Translations under genes and position numbers: made by a program | The notes under the pieces: generated by a model | Seen by the model: the letters and a program-made list of their open reading frames with translations, nothing else | Told to the model about the DNA's origin: nothing | Database searches by the model: none | Shown: one piece after another, positions 26,627 through 35,472 of the stretch | Layout: each line of letters starts with the position of its first letter | Numbering within the stretch: the first letter of the stretch is position 1 | Source of the DNA: Zhenhengia yiwuensis | GTDB taxonomy: Bacteria > Bacillota > Clostridia > Lachnospirales > Cellulosilyticaceae | Assembly: GCF_014384995.1 (NCBI RefSeq) | Contig: NZ_JACRSY010000019.1 | Span: 6,893-70,892, forward strand | DNA: 64,000 nt | Direction: 5' to 3'

Positions 26627-26709
26627 ATACTCTTATAAAGTTCTTATTTAATAAGTATATTTTGCTCAAAATAACAAATAATAGAAATAAATTTATAGGA
26701 GGTAGAACT

Positions 26710-27900
26710 ATGTTGCGAAAAAAAATGATAGCAGTTATGCTCTTAATGATTGTATTAATAACCAATGTTACAGTCTTCGCGGCTGAAGCTATGGCATCAG
26801 GTACAGGTATGGCAGAAACAGCTAGAAGCTATGTTCTTATGGAAGCGTCTAGCGGTAAAATTCTGCTTGAAAAAAATATGGATGAGGAAATTCCACCTGC
26901 AAGTATTACAAAGGTTATGACCCTTTTACTCATTCATGAAGCTATAGATGCAGGTAAAATCAACTGGGATGACAAAGTGACTGTAAGTAGTTATGCAGCC
27001 AGTATGGGAGGCTCTCAAATCTTTATGGAAGAGGGGGAAGAACAAACTGTTCGTGACCTTGTAAAGGCCATTGCTATTGCTTCTGCCAATGATGCAGCTG
27101 TTGCTATGGCTGAGTACATTGGTGGTAGTGAGAGTCAATTTGTAGATATGATGAATAAACGTGCTAGTGAGTTAGGCATGGAACATACTACATTTAAAAA
27201 TGCATGTGGTCTTCATATAGATGGACATCTTTCCAGTGCACATGATGTGGCCCTTATGTCTAGAGCTCTTATTACAAAGTTCCCAGATATCTCAAAAACT
27301 CTTACCACATGGATGGATACCATTACACACCGTACACGTAAAGGAGAAACAGAGTTTGGCCTCACCAATACAAATAAAATGATTAAATGGTACAATGGTA
27401 TTACAGGGCTTAAAACAGGTTATACACCACAGGCTAAGCACTGTGTAAGTGCTACAGCTACAAGGGATAATATGAACCTTATTGCAGTTGTTATGGGTTC
27501 TCAAGATGGTAAAATTCGTTTTAGAGAAGCGGCACAGCTTCTAGATTATGGTTTCGCTAATTATATGGTTAAAAAAGGGCCTGAAGTAGGCGAAATACTT
27601 GGAAATATGAAAATAAAAAAAGGTGATAAAGAGCTTGTAGAACTTACAATTGAAGAATCTATGGCTTTTGTTGTACCAAAAAGTAAGGATGAACAACAAT
27701 TAACCTATGAAATAAAATATGACGAAGGTGTAAAAGCACCTGTTTATAAAAATCAAAAACTAGGTACTATTACCTACTATATGAATGGTGAACCTGTAGG
27801 CGAAGCCAATCTTGTAGCTGCTTATGATGTAGGTAAAGCTAAATTTAAAAATATGATTCCTTATATGTTTAGCAGATACTTTGATCTAGGAAAAGAATAA
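26710..27900 (+). CDS. dacF: D-alanyl-D-alanine carboxypeptidase (DacF-like)
   Basis: This penicillin-binding serine peptidase trims the terminal D-Ala from stem peptides. A signal peptide covers about residues 1-25 (KKMIAVMLLMIVLITNVTVFA). Active-site motifs are PASITKVM (SxxK), SANDAA (SxN) and LKTGYTP (KTG). A C-terminal PBP5-type beta domain follows. The ATG at 26710 is chosen over 26662 because AGGAGGTAG lies directly upstream and the signal peptide is then normal. The position after pdp and before scpAB matches Bacillus dacF, a forespore gene there. Confidence 0.9.
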   Translation: MLRKKMIAVMLLMIVLITNVTVFAAEAMASGTGMAETARSYVLMEASSGKILLEKNMDEEIPPASITKVMTLLLIHEAIDAGKINWDDKVTVSSYAASMGGSQIFMEEGEEQTVRDLVKAIAIASANDAAVAMAEYIGGSESQFVDMMNKRASELGMEHTTFKNACGLHIDGHLSSAHDVALMSRALITKFPDISKTLTTWMDTITHRTRKGETEFGLTNTNKMIKWYNGITGLKTGYTPQAKHCVSATATRDNMNLIAVVMGSQDGKIRFREAAQLLDYGFANYMVKKGPEVGEILGNMKIKKGDKELVELTIEESMAFVVPKSKDEQQLTYEIKYDEGVKAPVYKNQKLGTITYYMNGEPVGEANLVAAYDVGKAKFKNMIPYMFSRYFDLGKE

Positions 27901-27907
27901 AGGATAG

Positions 27908-27955
27908 AAATAGGTTATAAGTTAAGGGTTTAACTTGTAACCTATTTTGTCTTTT
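27908..27955 (+). terminator. Terminator after dacF
   Basis: An 18-bp stem with one U-G pair (27908-27925 / 27930-27947) closes on a GGGT loop. The T-rich tail is interrupted by GTC. Confidence 0.75.
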
Positions 27956-27959
27956 TATG

Positions 27960-27988
27960 TTGCATTCTGGTAAGATAGTCGCTAAACT
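27960..27988 (+). promoter_or_regulatory. Candidate promoter for scpAB
   Basis: TTGCAT (27960-27965) and TAAACT (27983-27988) have a 17-base spacer, 33 bases before scpA. Confidence 0.35.
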
Positions 27989-28021
27989 GTTAATAGACTT
28001 TAATAAATAAGGAGATTTAGC

Positions 28022-28783
28022 ATGAGTGTAACATTTAAATTAGAAGATTTTGAAGGACCACTAGACTTACTACTCTATTTACTTGAAAAAAATAAGATGA
28101 GTATTTATGACATAGAGATTTCTTCTATTACAGATCAATACTTAGCCTATATAGAGACTTCAAATACGTTAGAACTTGAACAGATGAGTGAGTTTATTGT
28201 TATGGCAGCCACTTTGCTTTATATTAAGTCTAAAATGTTATTACCGAAGCCTCCTAAAAATGAAGAGTTAGTAGAAGACGATCCACGTGAAGAGCTGATT
28301 CGAAAATTATTAGAGTATAAGAAAATTAAGTACGTTTCTCATGAACTTAATGAAAGACAAAACCTATCTACGGATTATTGCTTTAGGAATGCAGAAAGTG
28401 CTGATGAGGTAGAATTACCACAGCCTTCTACAGAAGATGTGCTTATGGATGTTACACTTGAACAGCTTTATGAAACATTTCAGGCACTTCTTAAACAGAA
28501 ACAGTTACTGGTACATCAAAAATCTAAAAAAATTGATTCATCTATCTTAAAGAAAGATTCTTTTACTATTGAGCAAAAGAGTTTATATATTTTAAATTTA
28601 TTAGAGCTGAATGCACACATTTCATTCTTTAGTCTATGTACACCAGATATGCCTAAAGTGGAATGTATTGTAACCTTTATGTCTATTTTAGAGCTTATTC
28701 ATAAGAAGCAAATACGTGTTGTGCAGGAGAAGCCTTTAGCAGATATTATGATTATGGGAGTGAAGGCGTATGCAAAAGACTGA
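28022..28783 (+). CDS. scpA: Segregation and condensation protein A (kleisin)
   Basis: ScpA bridges SMC heads in the bacterial condensin. The 253 residues start FKLEDFEGPLDLLLYLLEKNKMSIYDIEI, the kleisin N-terminal helix that binds the SMC neck. EFIVMAATLLYIKSKMLLPK follows, and a C-terminal winged helix binds the SMC cap. The middle third is charged and variable. Its end overlaps scpB by 14 bases, so the partners are coupled. Confidence 0.94.
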   Translation: MSVTFKLEDFEGPLDLLLYLLEKNKMSIYDIEISSITDQYLAYIETSNTLELEQMSEFIVMAATLLYIKSKMLLPKPPKNEELVEDDPREELIRKLLEYKKIKYVSHELNERQNLSTDYCFRNAESADEVELPQPSTEDVLMDVTLEQLYETFQALLKQKQLLVHQKSKKIDSSILKKDSFTIEQKSLYILNLLELNAHISFFSLCTPDMPKVECIVTFMSILELIHKKQIRVVQEKPLADIMIMGVKAYAKD

Positions 28784-29339
28784 ACTTGAAAGCAAATTAG
28801 AATCTCTACTTTTTTTTGTAGGAGATAGTATTCCGAGTAGTAAACTATGTGAAGTATGTGAAACTGAAGAAATTACCATACATATGGCTATTTATAGATT
28901 AAATGAAATTTACAAAAAGTCTAATAGTGGTATAGAAATTATAGAAGTAAACAATGGTTATCAAATGTGTACGGTACCTAAGAATATTGCTTATATTCAA
29001 AAGTATAAACAAAAACCAATTAAGAGGCTCTTAACGCAGGCGCTTCTTGAAACATTGGCTATTGTCGCTTATTCACAGCCAATTACAAAAGCTCAAATTG
29101 AGGATATAAGAGGAGTAAGGTCTGAACATGCTGTCAGTAAACTTCTTGAATATGACCTTATTGAGGAAGTAGGTAGGCTTAATGTTATAGGACGACCTAT
29201 TTTATTTGGAACGACTACAAGCTTTTTAAGACATTTTGGCTTCAAGACTATTGAAGAGCTTCCAAAGGTGAAAGAAGAGCTTATTGAACGTTTCAAAAAA
29301 GAGATTGAAGAAGAGATGAATTACATCTCAGAAGAGTAA
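28770..29339 (+). CDS. scpB: Segregation and condensation protein B
   Basis: ScpB dimerises and binds ScpA in the SMC complex. Two tandem winged-helix domains are visible. The first is LESLLFFVGDSIPSSKLCEV, and the second contains ALLETLAIVAYSQPITKAQIEDIRGV and GRPILFGTT. Length 189 is typical. An AGGAG lies within the scpA coding end. Confidence 0.94.
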   Translation: MQKTELESKLESLLFFVGDSIPSSKLCEVCETEEITIHMAIYRLNEIYKKSNSGIEIIEVNNGYQMCTVPKNIAYIQKYKQKPIKRLLTQALLETLAIVAYSQPITKAQIEDIRGVRSEHAVSKLLEYDLIEEVGRLNVIGRPILFGTTTSFLRHFGFKTIEELPKVKEELIERFKKEIEEEMNYISEE

Positions 29340-29426
29340 AAGGACGCATTCACTTCTATGCATAAAATGATAAAGGATGAGGTATGCTGAATCATAGTAT
29401 AGATGAAAGAATAAGGAGTGAATGCA

Positions 29427-30563
29427 ATGAAGAAGAAATTTGGGATTAGCTTACTTATTACACTTTTGTTAAGTAGCTCACTCTATGCAAGTGAAGTGCC
29501 TGGAACTATTTATTCTAAAGGGTCTGTTCTTATAGAAAAAGAGAGTAAGCGTGTGCTGTATGAAAAGAACGCTCATGAAAAAATGGCTATGGCCAGTACA
29601 ACAAAAATTATGACATGTATCGTAGCTATTGAATCTGGTAAATTAGATGAGATTGTAACGGTATCAGGAAGGGCTGCACGGGCGCCGAAAGTTAAGTTAA
29701 ACTTAAAAACAGGTGAAAAACAGAAATTAGGTGATTTACTTTATTCCCTCATGCTTGAATCTCATAATGACACGGCTGTGGCCATAGCAGAGCATGTAGG
29801 TGGAAGTGTAGAAGAGTTCTGTGCTATGATGACTGAAAAAGCTAAAGCCATTGGGGCGGAAAATACCTGTTTTGAAACTCCTAATGGATTAGATGGACAG
29901 TCTCATTATTCCACGCCTTATGATATGGCACTTATTGCTGCCTATGCTTTAGATAACCCAGAGTTTGTAAAAATCATTAATACACCTCAAATTGAAATTC
30001 CAACTACCCAGGTAGAAGGAAGCAAAAAACATGCATTGATTAATAAAAATCGTTTTCTCTCACAGTATGAAGGTGCAGAAGGTGTGAAAACAGGCTATAC
30101 CAGCAAGGCAGGACATTGCTTTGTAGGTGCTGTTAAAAAAGAGGATATGGAACTTATTGGTGTAGCATTAGGAGCTGGATGGGACTCAAAAGGTAAATCA
30201 CGTAAATATACAGATGTGATTAAACTTATGAACTATGGCTATAATAACTATAAAAAGTATAAGGTGCTCGATAAGGGCGAAGAAAAAGGTAGTGTTAAAG
30301 TGACAAATGGTAAAGTGGAGGATGTTACACTTTATGTGGACGAAACCGTTATATTGCCACTTACCGAGCATGAAAAAGAAACAATTGAGCTTAAGAAGAC
30401 TGTTACAGATGAGCTTCAGGCACCAATAGATGAGAATCAGGCTGTGGGAAAAGTAGAAGTTATCTGTGATGGAAAAGTGCTTAAGAAAGTGGATCTTCTT
30501 GCAAGTCAAAAAGTAGACAAAGCAAACTTACTAGACAAATTAAAAAGATTTTTTCAAAAGTGA
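29427..30563 (+). CDS. D-alanyl-D-alanine carboxypeptidase, second copy (DacB-like)
   Basis: Signal peptide at residues 1-22 (GISLLITLLLSSSLYA), then a PBP5-type catalytic domain with MASTTKIM (SxxK), ESHNDTA (SHN) and VKTGYTS (KTG), and a C-terminal beta domain. ATG 29427 is chosen over GTG 29418 because AAGGAG lies eight bases upstream. In Bacillus the dacB gene in this neighbourhood is mother-cell specific and tunes cortex cross-linking. A CATAGTAT at 29393 resembles a sigma-E -10 element, but I found no -35 at correct spacing. The sporulation role is inferred from context. Confidence 0.85.
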   Translation: MKKKFGISLLITLLLSSSLYASEVPGTIYSKGSVLIEKESKRVLYEKNAHEKMAMASTTKIMTCIVAIESGKLDEIVTVSGRAARAPKVKLNLKTGEKQKLGDLLYSLMLESHNDTAVAIAEHVGGSVEEFCAMMTEKAKAIGAENTCFETPNGLDGQSHYSTPYDMALIAAYALDNPEFVKIINTPQIEIPTTQVEGSKKHALINKNRFLSQYEGAEGVKTGYTSKAGHCFVGAVKKEDMELIGVALGAGWDSKGKSRKYTDVIKLMNYGYNNYKKYKVLDKGEEKGSVKVTNGKVEDVTLYVDETVILPLTEHEKETIELKKTVTDELQAPIDENQAVGKVEVICDGKVLKKVDLLASQKVDKANLLDKLKRFFQK

Positions 30564-30583
30564 AATAAAGAAAGGGTAGATTT

Positions 30584-31294
30584 ATGCGATTACAAAAATA
30601 TTTAGCTGGATGCGGTGTGGGATCAAGAAGAAAATGTGAGGCTTATATAGAAGAAGGGCGTGTCAAAGTCAATGGTATGGTCGTAACAGAGCAGGGCATA
30701 CAAGTAGCAGAAGGTGATCAAGTAGAATTTGATGATAAACCTGTTACAATGGAAGAAAAACTGGTTTACTATATTCTTAATAAACCAGTAGGCTATATTA
30801 CATCTGTGTCTGATGAAAAGGATCGTGCAACTGTTCTTGATCTATTAAAGGATGTACCTTATCGTGTGTTTCCAGTAGGGAGATTAGACTATAATACAAC
30901 AGGGCTCCTTCTTCTTACAAATGATGGAGAACTTACTTATAGTCTAACACATCCAAAACACCACGTAGATAAAACTTATGTTGTGAAAGTAAAAGGTGTT
31001 GTAAGGCCAGCAGCTATTCAAAAACTACAGCAAGGTGTGGTTATTGATGGGTATTTAACAGCACCGGCAAAAGCAAAGATTATAAGACAAACAGGTGCAA
31101 CAACAACAATCAGTTTAACCATTCATGAAGGACGTAATAGACAAGTTAGAAAAATGTGTAGTGCTATAGGGTATGAAGTTTTAAGGCTGAATCGTGAATC
31201 TATAGGAAAGCTTACATTAGGTAATCTTGAAGTAGGTGCATACCGTGCATTAACAAAACAAGAAATTGAGTACTTAAAGGGGTTAGGACAATAA
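30584..31294 (+). CDS. rluB: 23S rRNA pseudouridine synthase (RluB/RsuA family)
   Basis: This isomerises a specific uridine in ribosomal RNA. The N-terminal S4 RNA-binding domain is MRLQKYLAGCGVGSRRKCEAYI. The catalytic core carries GRLDYNTTGLLLLTNDG with the catalytic Asp D102. The C-terminal EGRNRQVRKMCSAIGYEVLRLNR is also typical. Length 236 is standard. By synteny (scpAB-dacB-rluB) it corresponds to RluB, modifying 23S helix 89 in Bacillus. Confidence 0.92.
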   Translation: MRLQKYLAGCGVGSRRKCEAYIEEGRVKVNGMVVTEQGIQVAEGDQVEFDDKPVTMEEKLVYYILNKPVGYITSVSDEKDRATVLDLLKDVPYRVFPVGRLDYNTTGLLLLTNDGELTYSLTHPKHHVDKTYVVKVKGVVRPAAIQKLQQGVVIDGYLTAPAKAKIIRQTGATTTISLTIHEGRNRQVRKMCSAIGYEVLRLNRESIGKLTLGNLEVGAYRALTKQEIEYLKGLGQ

Positions 31295-31295
31295 G

Positions 31296-31871
31296 ATGCT
31301 TAGTAGAAATATGACAAAGAACGTACACTTTTTTATTGAAAGTCATTTAAGTCAGTGGGGAAAAGAAAACTTAATAGCAATGGATGGAACTCTAGGGAAT
31401 GGCTATGACCTAGAGTTTTTAAATAATCAAAAAGCAATTAGTACTATCTATGGATTTGATATACAGGCTCAGGCCTTGGAGAATAGTAAGACTAGAATTG
31501 GTGAAACTGAGAAGTGCATTTACTATATCCAAGATTCACATCATCATTTAGAGTGTTATATTGAAGGAGAAATAGACTTAGCACTCTTTAATTTAGGCTA
31601 CTTGCCAGGAGCAGATAAGTCTATTGTCACAAGAGTAGATACGACCTTAGAAGCTATAGAAAAAACCATTGGGAAACTCTCAAATGGAGGTATGATGGTA
31701 GTGATGACCTATCCTGGACATGAAGAAGGAAGTAAAGAACACGAAGCAGTCAAAGATTATTTGTCTGGTTTGCATAAGAAAAATCTTTCTATTCTGCAAC
31801 TTAATGTAAATAACGTTATAAAGCCTTGTCCTAATTGTTTCTTAATTATCAACCAATTATATAAAATATAA
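31296..31871 (+). CDS. mnmM: tRNA U34 methyltransferase MnmM (YtqB) family protein
   Basis: This 191-residue class I SAM methyltransferase has the SAM motif AMDGTLGNGYDLEFL, an acidic residue at the end of strand 2 (YGFDIQAQAL), and LALFNLGYLPGADKSIVT followed by MMVVMTYPGHEEGSKE. These are hallmarks of the YtqB/PF06962 family. The Bacillus member methylates 5-aminomethyl-2-thiouridine at tRNA position 34. It starts immediately after rluB with no strong ribosome binding site, suggesting coupling. Confidence 0.82.
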   Translation: MLSRNMTKNVHFFIESHLSQWGKENLIAMDGTLGNGYDLEFLNNQKAISTIYGFDIQAQALENSKTRIGETEKCIYYIQDSHHHLECYIEGEIDLALFNLGYLPGADKSIVTRVDTTLEAIEKTIGKLSNGGMMVVMTYPGHEEGSKEHEAVKDYLSGLHKKNLSILQLNVNNVIKPCPNCFLIINQLYKI

Positions 31872-31901
31872 TAAAATTATGATGTTTTGTGTAAAAATAT
31901 A

Positions 31902-31930
31902 TTGTTTCTAACAATTTAATTTAGTATACT
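31902..31930 (+). promoter_or_regulatory. Promoter for the carboxyltransferase/decarboxylase operon
   Basis: TTGTTT (31902-31907) and TATACT (31925-31930) have a 17-base spacer, 57 bases before the first gene. Confidence 0.65.
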
Positions 31931-31987
31931 ATAAATGGCAATTTTTACACTTTGTTTTAATCTATTTTTCTAATTGGAGGGTATCAG

Positions 31988-33499
31988 ATGAGCACATTAC
32001 AAAAATTATCTGAACTGGAAGCTCACAAAGTAGCTATTCTAAATGGCTATGATGAAGAAGCGAAAAAGGCAGCTTTAGATAAAGGTAAACTAACTGCCAG
32101 AGACAGGGTTACACATTTACTCGACGAGAATAGTTTCGTTGAAATTGGTACTTTCGTTACAAGTAAAACTTTTACTTGCAAAGATCAGAAGGTTAACACG
32201 CCTGCTGACGGCGTAGTGTGTGGTTATGGAACCGTTGAGGGAAATCTTGTCTATGTTTATAGCCAAGATCCTACAGTGCTAGGCGGTGCTATTGGGGAAA
32301 TGCATGCTAAGAAAATTGCAAAAACTTATGATGATGCAATTAAAATGGGAGCACCTGTTATTGGTTTTATTGATACAGTGGGTTTACGTTTGGAAGAAAG
32401 TATTGAAGCACTTAATGGCTATGGGATGATTTTTAACAAAATGAGTAAAGCATCAGGGGTAATTCCTCAAATTGCAGTTATATGTGGTGATTGTGCTGGA
32501 GGGGTATCCTTTGTTGCTGGGTTATCTGATTTTACATTCATGAGTACTAAAAATGGGAAAATGTATTTAAATAGTCCAAATACATTAGAAGATAAAAACG
32601 CATCTTTTGACCATGTAGCAACTGCAAATGTACACTTAAGAGAAAGTGGTCTAGCAGTATGGGGTGAAGAAAGTGAGCAAGTGCTGATAGGAAAGATAAG
32701 AGAACTTCTAACTTACTTACCACTTAATAGTGAACAAGAAACACCATGTTTAAATTGTATGGATGACCTTAATAGAGTAGATTCTAGTCTTAATGATTTT
32801 GATTTCGATGTAAGACAGATAAGCGAAATTATAGCTTCGATTGTAGATAATGGGATGTATTTTGAAGTAGGAGAGCATTATGGGGCAAAAGTGTTCACTG
32901 GTTTTGCAAGAATGAATGGTGCTACAGTAGGTTTTGTTGCTAATAAAGAAGAAGCTATGGATTTAGCAGCACTTCAGAAAACGACACAATTTGTAAGCTT
33001 CTGTGATGGTTTTAACATTCCAATTGTAACACTTACTAATATTAAATATATTGAGTCAACTGTAGCAACAGAAAGATTAGGTATTATCAAAGCTGCAAGT
33101 AAGCTTGCCTTTGCTTTTGCAAATGCCACAGTACCAAAAGTAAATGTTATTCTTAAAGAAGCTTATGGAACAGCTTATACGCTTATGAATAGTAAGCATA
33201 TTGGTGCAGACTATGTCTATGCATGGCCAACAGCGCAGGTTTCTACTATGAATAGTGAAAGTGCTGTAAAAATCATGTATGAAGAGGCACTACAAAATGC
33301 TGAAAATCCAGCTGAGCTTATGCAAGAAAAAGTTAAAGCGTATGAAGAAGAACATAGTAGTGTATACGCTGTAGCAGGACACGGTTATATTGATGATATT
33401 ATTGAGCCGGCAGCAACAAGAAAACGTGTTATCGCTGCACTTGAAGTACTCTATACCAAACAAGTTGCAAATCATTTAAAAAAGCACCCAACAGTATAA
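31988..33499 (+). CDS. Acyl-CoA carboxyltransferase subunit (12S / MmdA-like)
   Basis: This 503-residue crotonase-fold carboxyltransferase is of the propionyl/methylmalonyl/acetyl-CoA type. It begins with the family's N-terminal pattern (KLTARDRVTHLLDENSFVEIG) and contains PADGVVCGYGTVEG. Its two oxyanion segments are GFIDTVGLRLEESIEALNGYG and AVICGDCAGGVSFVAGLSDF. The first normally reads DSGGARIQEG, so this copy is divergent. In methylmalonyl-CoA decarboxylases and transcarboxylases this subunit moves CO2 between acyl-CoA and biotin. The acyl-CoA substrate cannot be told from the sequence. It is the first gene of a five-gene operon. Confidence 0.8.
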   Translation: MSTLQKLSELEAHKVAILNGYDEEAKKAALDKGKLTARDRVTHLLDENSFVEIGTFVTSKTFTCKDQKVNTPADGVVCGYGTVEGNLVYVYSQDPTVLGGAIGEMHAKKIAKTYDDAIKMGAPVIGFIDTVGLRLEESIEALNGYGMIFNKMSKASGVIPQIAVICGDCAGGVSFVAGLSDFTFMSTKNGKMYLNSPNTLEDKNASFDHVATANVHLRESGLAVWGEESEQVLIGKIRELLTYLPLNSEQETPCLNCMDDLNRVDSSLNDFDFDVRQISEIIASIVDNGMYFEVGEHYGAKVFTGFARMNGATVGFVANKEEAMDLAALQKTTQFVSFCDGFNIPIVTLTNIKYIESTVATERLGIIKAASKLAFAFANATVPKVNVILKEAYGTAYTLMNSKHIGADYVYAWPTAQVSTMNSESAVKIMYEEALQNAENPAELMQEKVKAYEEEHSSVYAVAGHGYIDDIIEPAATRKRVIAALEVLYTKQVANHLKKHPTV

Positions 33500-33513
33500 G
33501 GTAGGTGAATTTA

Positions 33514-33846
33514 ATGAAAGTTAGTCTAAATTTTGGCGCGTTTGTAGATGGACTCAGTGTCTTTTTAATAGGAGTGGCCATGGTATTTGTGGTACTTTTT
33601 TTGCTGATCCTTTTAATCAAAGTTGTTGGATGGGCTGTAAGTACTATAGAAAATAAACAACATCCTGAAAAAGAAGTTAAAATCCCTATTAAGCAAGAAG
33701 AGATTAAACAAGAAGTGACTCCTATAATAGGAGATGATTTAGAGCTCGTAGCAGTTATTACAGCTACTATTGCAGTAAGCTTGGGGACAACATCAGATAG
33801 ATTACAAGTACGTTCTTTAAGACAAGTAAATAGAAATAGAGCATAA
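33514..33846 (+). CDS. oadG: OadG-like gamma subunit of a Na+-pumping decarboxylase
   Basis: This 110-residue protein has one transmembrane helix near the N-terminus (about residues 11-38, LSVFLIGVAMVFVVLFLLILLIKVVGW). A linker with charged residues follows, then LVAVITATIAVSLG near the C-terminus, a pattern typical of OadG/MmdD. It anchors the carboxyltransferase to the membrane beta subunit. ATG 33514 is chosen because AGGTGA lies six bases upstream. Confidence 0.8.
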   Translation: MKVSLNFGAFVDGLSVFLIGVAMVFVVLFLLILLIKVVGWAVSTIENKQHPEKEVKIPIKQEEIKQEVTPIIGDDLELVAVITATIAVSLGTTSDRLQVRSLRQVNRNRA

Positions 33847-33865
33847 ATAAATTAAGGGAGGCAGT

Positions 33866-34252
33866 ATGATGAGAAAATTTCAAGTAACAGTTAACGGTAA
33901 TACATATGAGGTAGAGGTAGAAGAGTTAGGTGCAGGCGCAAGTGTAGCAGCAGCACCTTATGTGGCACCAGTACAAGTAGCACAAGCTACGCCAAAGGCA
34001 GTAGCGCCGGTGGTACCAGCACCAGTCGCTTCTACGGGGGCACATAAGGTAGTAGCACCTATGCCAGGTAAAATTGTAGATGTAAAAGTAAGTGTAGGGC
34101 AGACTATTAAAGAAGGAGATTTAGTAGCCATTTTAGAAGCTATGAAAATGGAAAATGAAATTTTCGCTTCTGCATCAGGTACAGTAGCATCTGTTAATAC
34201 ATCTGCAGGTAACATGGTAGAAGCAAATGACGTGATTATTTCTATCAACTAA
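33866..34252 (+). CDS. Biotin carboxyl carrier protein (1.3S-like)
   Basis: This 128-residue protein has a short N-terminal segment (KFQVTVNGNTYEVEVEELG), an Ala/Pro/Val-rich flexible linker (about residues 30-60) and a C-terminal biotinyl domain. The biotin attachment motif is EAMKMEN, with K94 the modified lysine. Such carriers shuttle carboxybiotin between carboxyltransferase and decarboxylase subunits. AGGGAGGC precedes the start. Confidence 0.93.
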   Translation: MMRKFQVTVNGNTYEVEVEELGAGASVAAAPYVAPVQVAQATPKAVAPVVPAPVASTGAHKVVAPMPGKIVDVKVSVGQTIKEGDLVAILEAMKMENEIFASASGTVASVNTSAGNMVEANDVIISIN

Positions 34253-34287
34253 TCTTTTGGCCTAACTCTATAAAGGGGGAAACAAAA

Positions 34288-35454
34288 ATGAATATAGGCA
34301 GTGTATTTTTAGATTCTGTCAAGGAGTTCTTTATGACTTCAGGACTTGCTCAACTCGATATTAAGTATGTTGCAATGATTCTGATTGCCTGTGGCTTACT
34401 TTACTTAGCTATTGCCAAAGGCTTTGAGCCACTTTTACTTATTCCTATTGCATTTGGGATGCTTCTTGTAAACTTACCAGGTGTAGGTATTACGAATCCG
34501 GGTATTATGAATGATGTTACAGGTAAAATTGAGCCAGGTGGACTTTTATACTATATAGGAATGGGAAAAGAATTAGGGATTTTCCCACCACTCATCTTTA
34601 TTGGTGTAGGGGCAATGACAGATTTTGCACCTCTTATTGCTAATCCTAAAAGCTTACTTTTAGGAGCAGCAGCACAACTTGGTATTTTCGTAGCCTTCTT
34701 AGGAGCACTTCTTATTGGATTTAATGGTCCAGAAGCTGCATCTATCGGGATTATAGGAGGCGCAGATGGTCCAACATCTATCTTCCTTGCAACAAAATTG
34801 GCACCACATTTATTAGGAGCTATTGCAGTATCTGCTTACTCTTATATGGCACTTGTTCCGGTTATTCAGCCACCTATCATGAAGCTGCTTACAACAAAAG
34901 AACAACGTATGGTTAAAATGGAACAGTTAAGACCTGTATCCAAAACAGAAAAAATCATCTTTCCTATTATTGTAACCATTGCAGTATCACTTATTTTACC
35001 ATCAGCAGGCACACTTGTAGGAATGCTGATGTTTGGTAATCTTTTAAAAGAAGTTGCTTCTACAAATCGTCTTGCAGATGTAGCAAGTAATGCCATGATG
35101 TCCATTATTACTATTTTGCTTGGTATTTCAGTAGGAGCTTCAACAAGTGCAGAAAAATTCCTTAACTTTAAAACACTTGGTATTTTAGCACTTGGACTCT
35201 TCGCTTTTATAGTAGGAACAGCTGGTGGTGTACTCTTTGGTAAAGTGATGTACTATTTAAGTGGTAAGAAAATCAATCCACTTATTGGTGCAGCAGGTGT
35301 ATCTGCTGTACCAATGGCAGCACGTGTTGTACAAAAAGTTGGTCAAGAGGAATGTCCAACAAACTTCTTACTCATGCATGCAATGGGACCAAATGTGGCA
35401 GGGGTTATTGGTTCAGCTATTGCAGCCGGTGTATTACTATCAATTTACGGTTAA
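34288..35454 (+). CDS. oadB: Na+-transporting decarboxylase beta subunit (OadB/MmdB)
   Basis: This polytopic integral membrane protein (388 residues, about ten segments) decarboxylates carboxybiotin and exports Na+. Hallmarks are LIFIGVGAMTDFAPLIANPK, GIIGGADGPTSIF (the conserved Asp of the Na+/biotin site) and, near the C-terminus, HAMGPNVAGVIGSA. Together with the G subunit and the carrier it forms the primary sodium pump. Confidence 0.93.
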   Translation: MNIGSVFLDSVKEFFMTSGLAQLDIKYVAMILIACGLLYLAIAKGFEPLLLIPIAFGMLLVNLPGVGITNPGIMNDVTGKIEPGGLLYYIGMGKELGIFPPLIFIGVGAMTDFAPLIANPKSLLLGAAAQLGIFVAFLGALLIGFNGPEAASIGIIGGADGPTSIFLATKLAPHLLGAIAVSAYSYMALVPVIQPPIMKLLTTKEQRMVKMEQLRPVSKTEKIIFPIIVTIAVSLILPSAGTLVGMLMFGNLLKEVASTNRLADVASNAMMSIITILLGISVGASTSAEKFLNFKTLGILALGLFAFIVGTAGGVLFGKVMYYLSGKKINPLIGAAGVSAVPMAARVVQKVGQEECPTNFLLMHAMGPNVAGVIGSAIAAGVLLSIYG

Positions 35455-35472
35455 TAAGGGAGGCCTGTTTTT

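Noticed and set aside
29341..29426. Sigma-E type promoter before the second carboxypeptidase gene
   Set aside because: CATAGTAT resembles the -10 element, but no ATA-type -35 lies 16-18 bases upstream. It is mentioned only within the gene entry.
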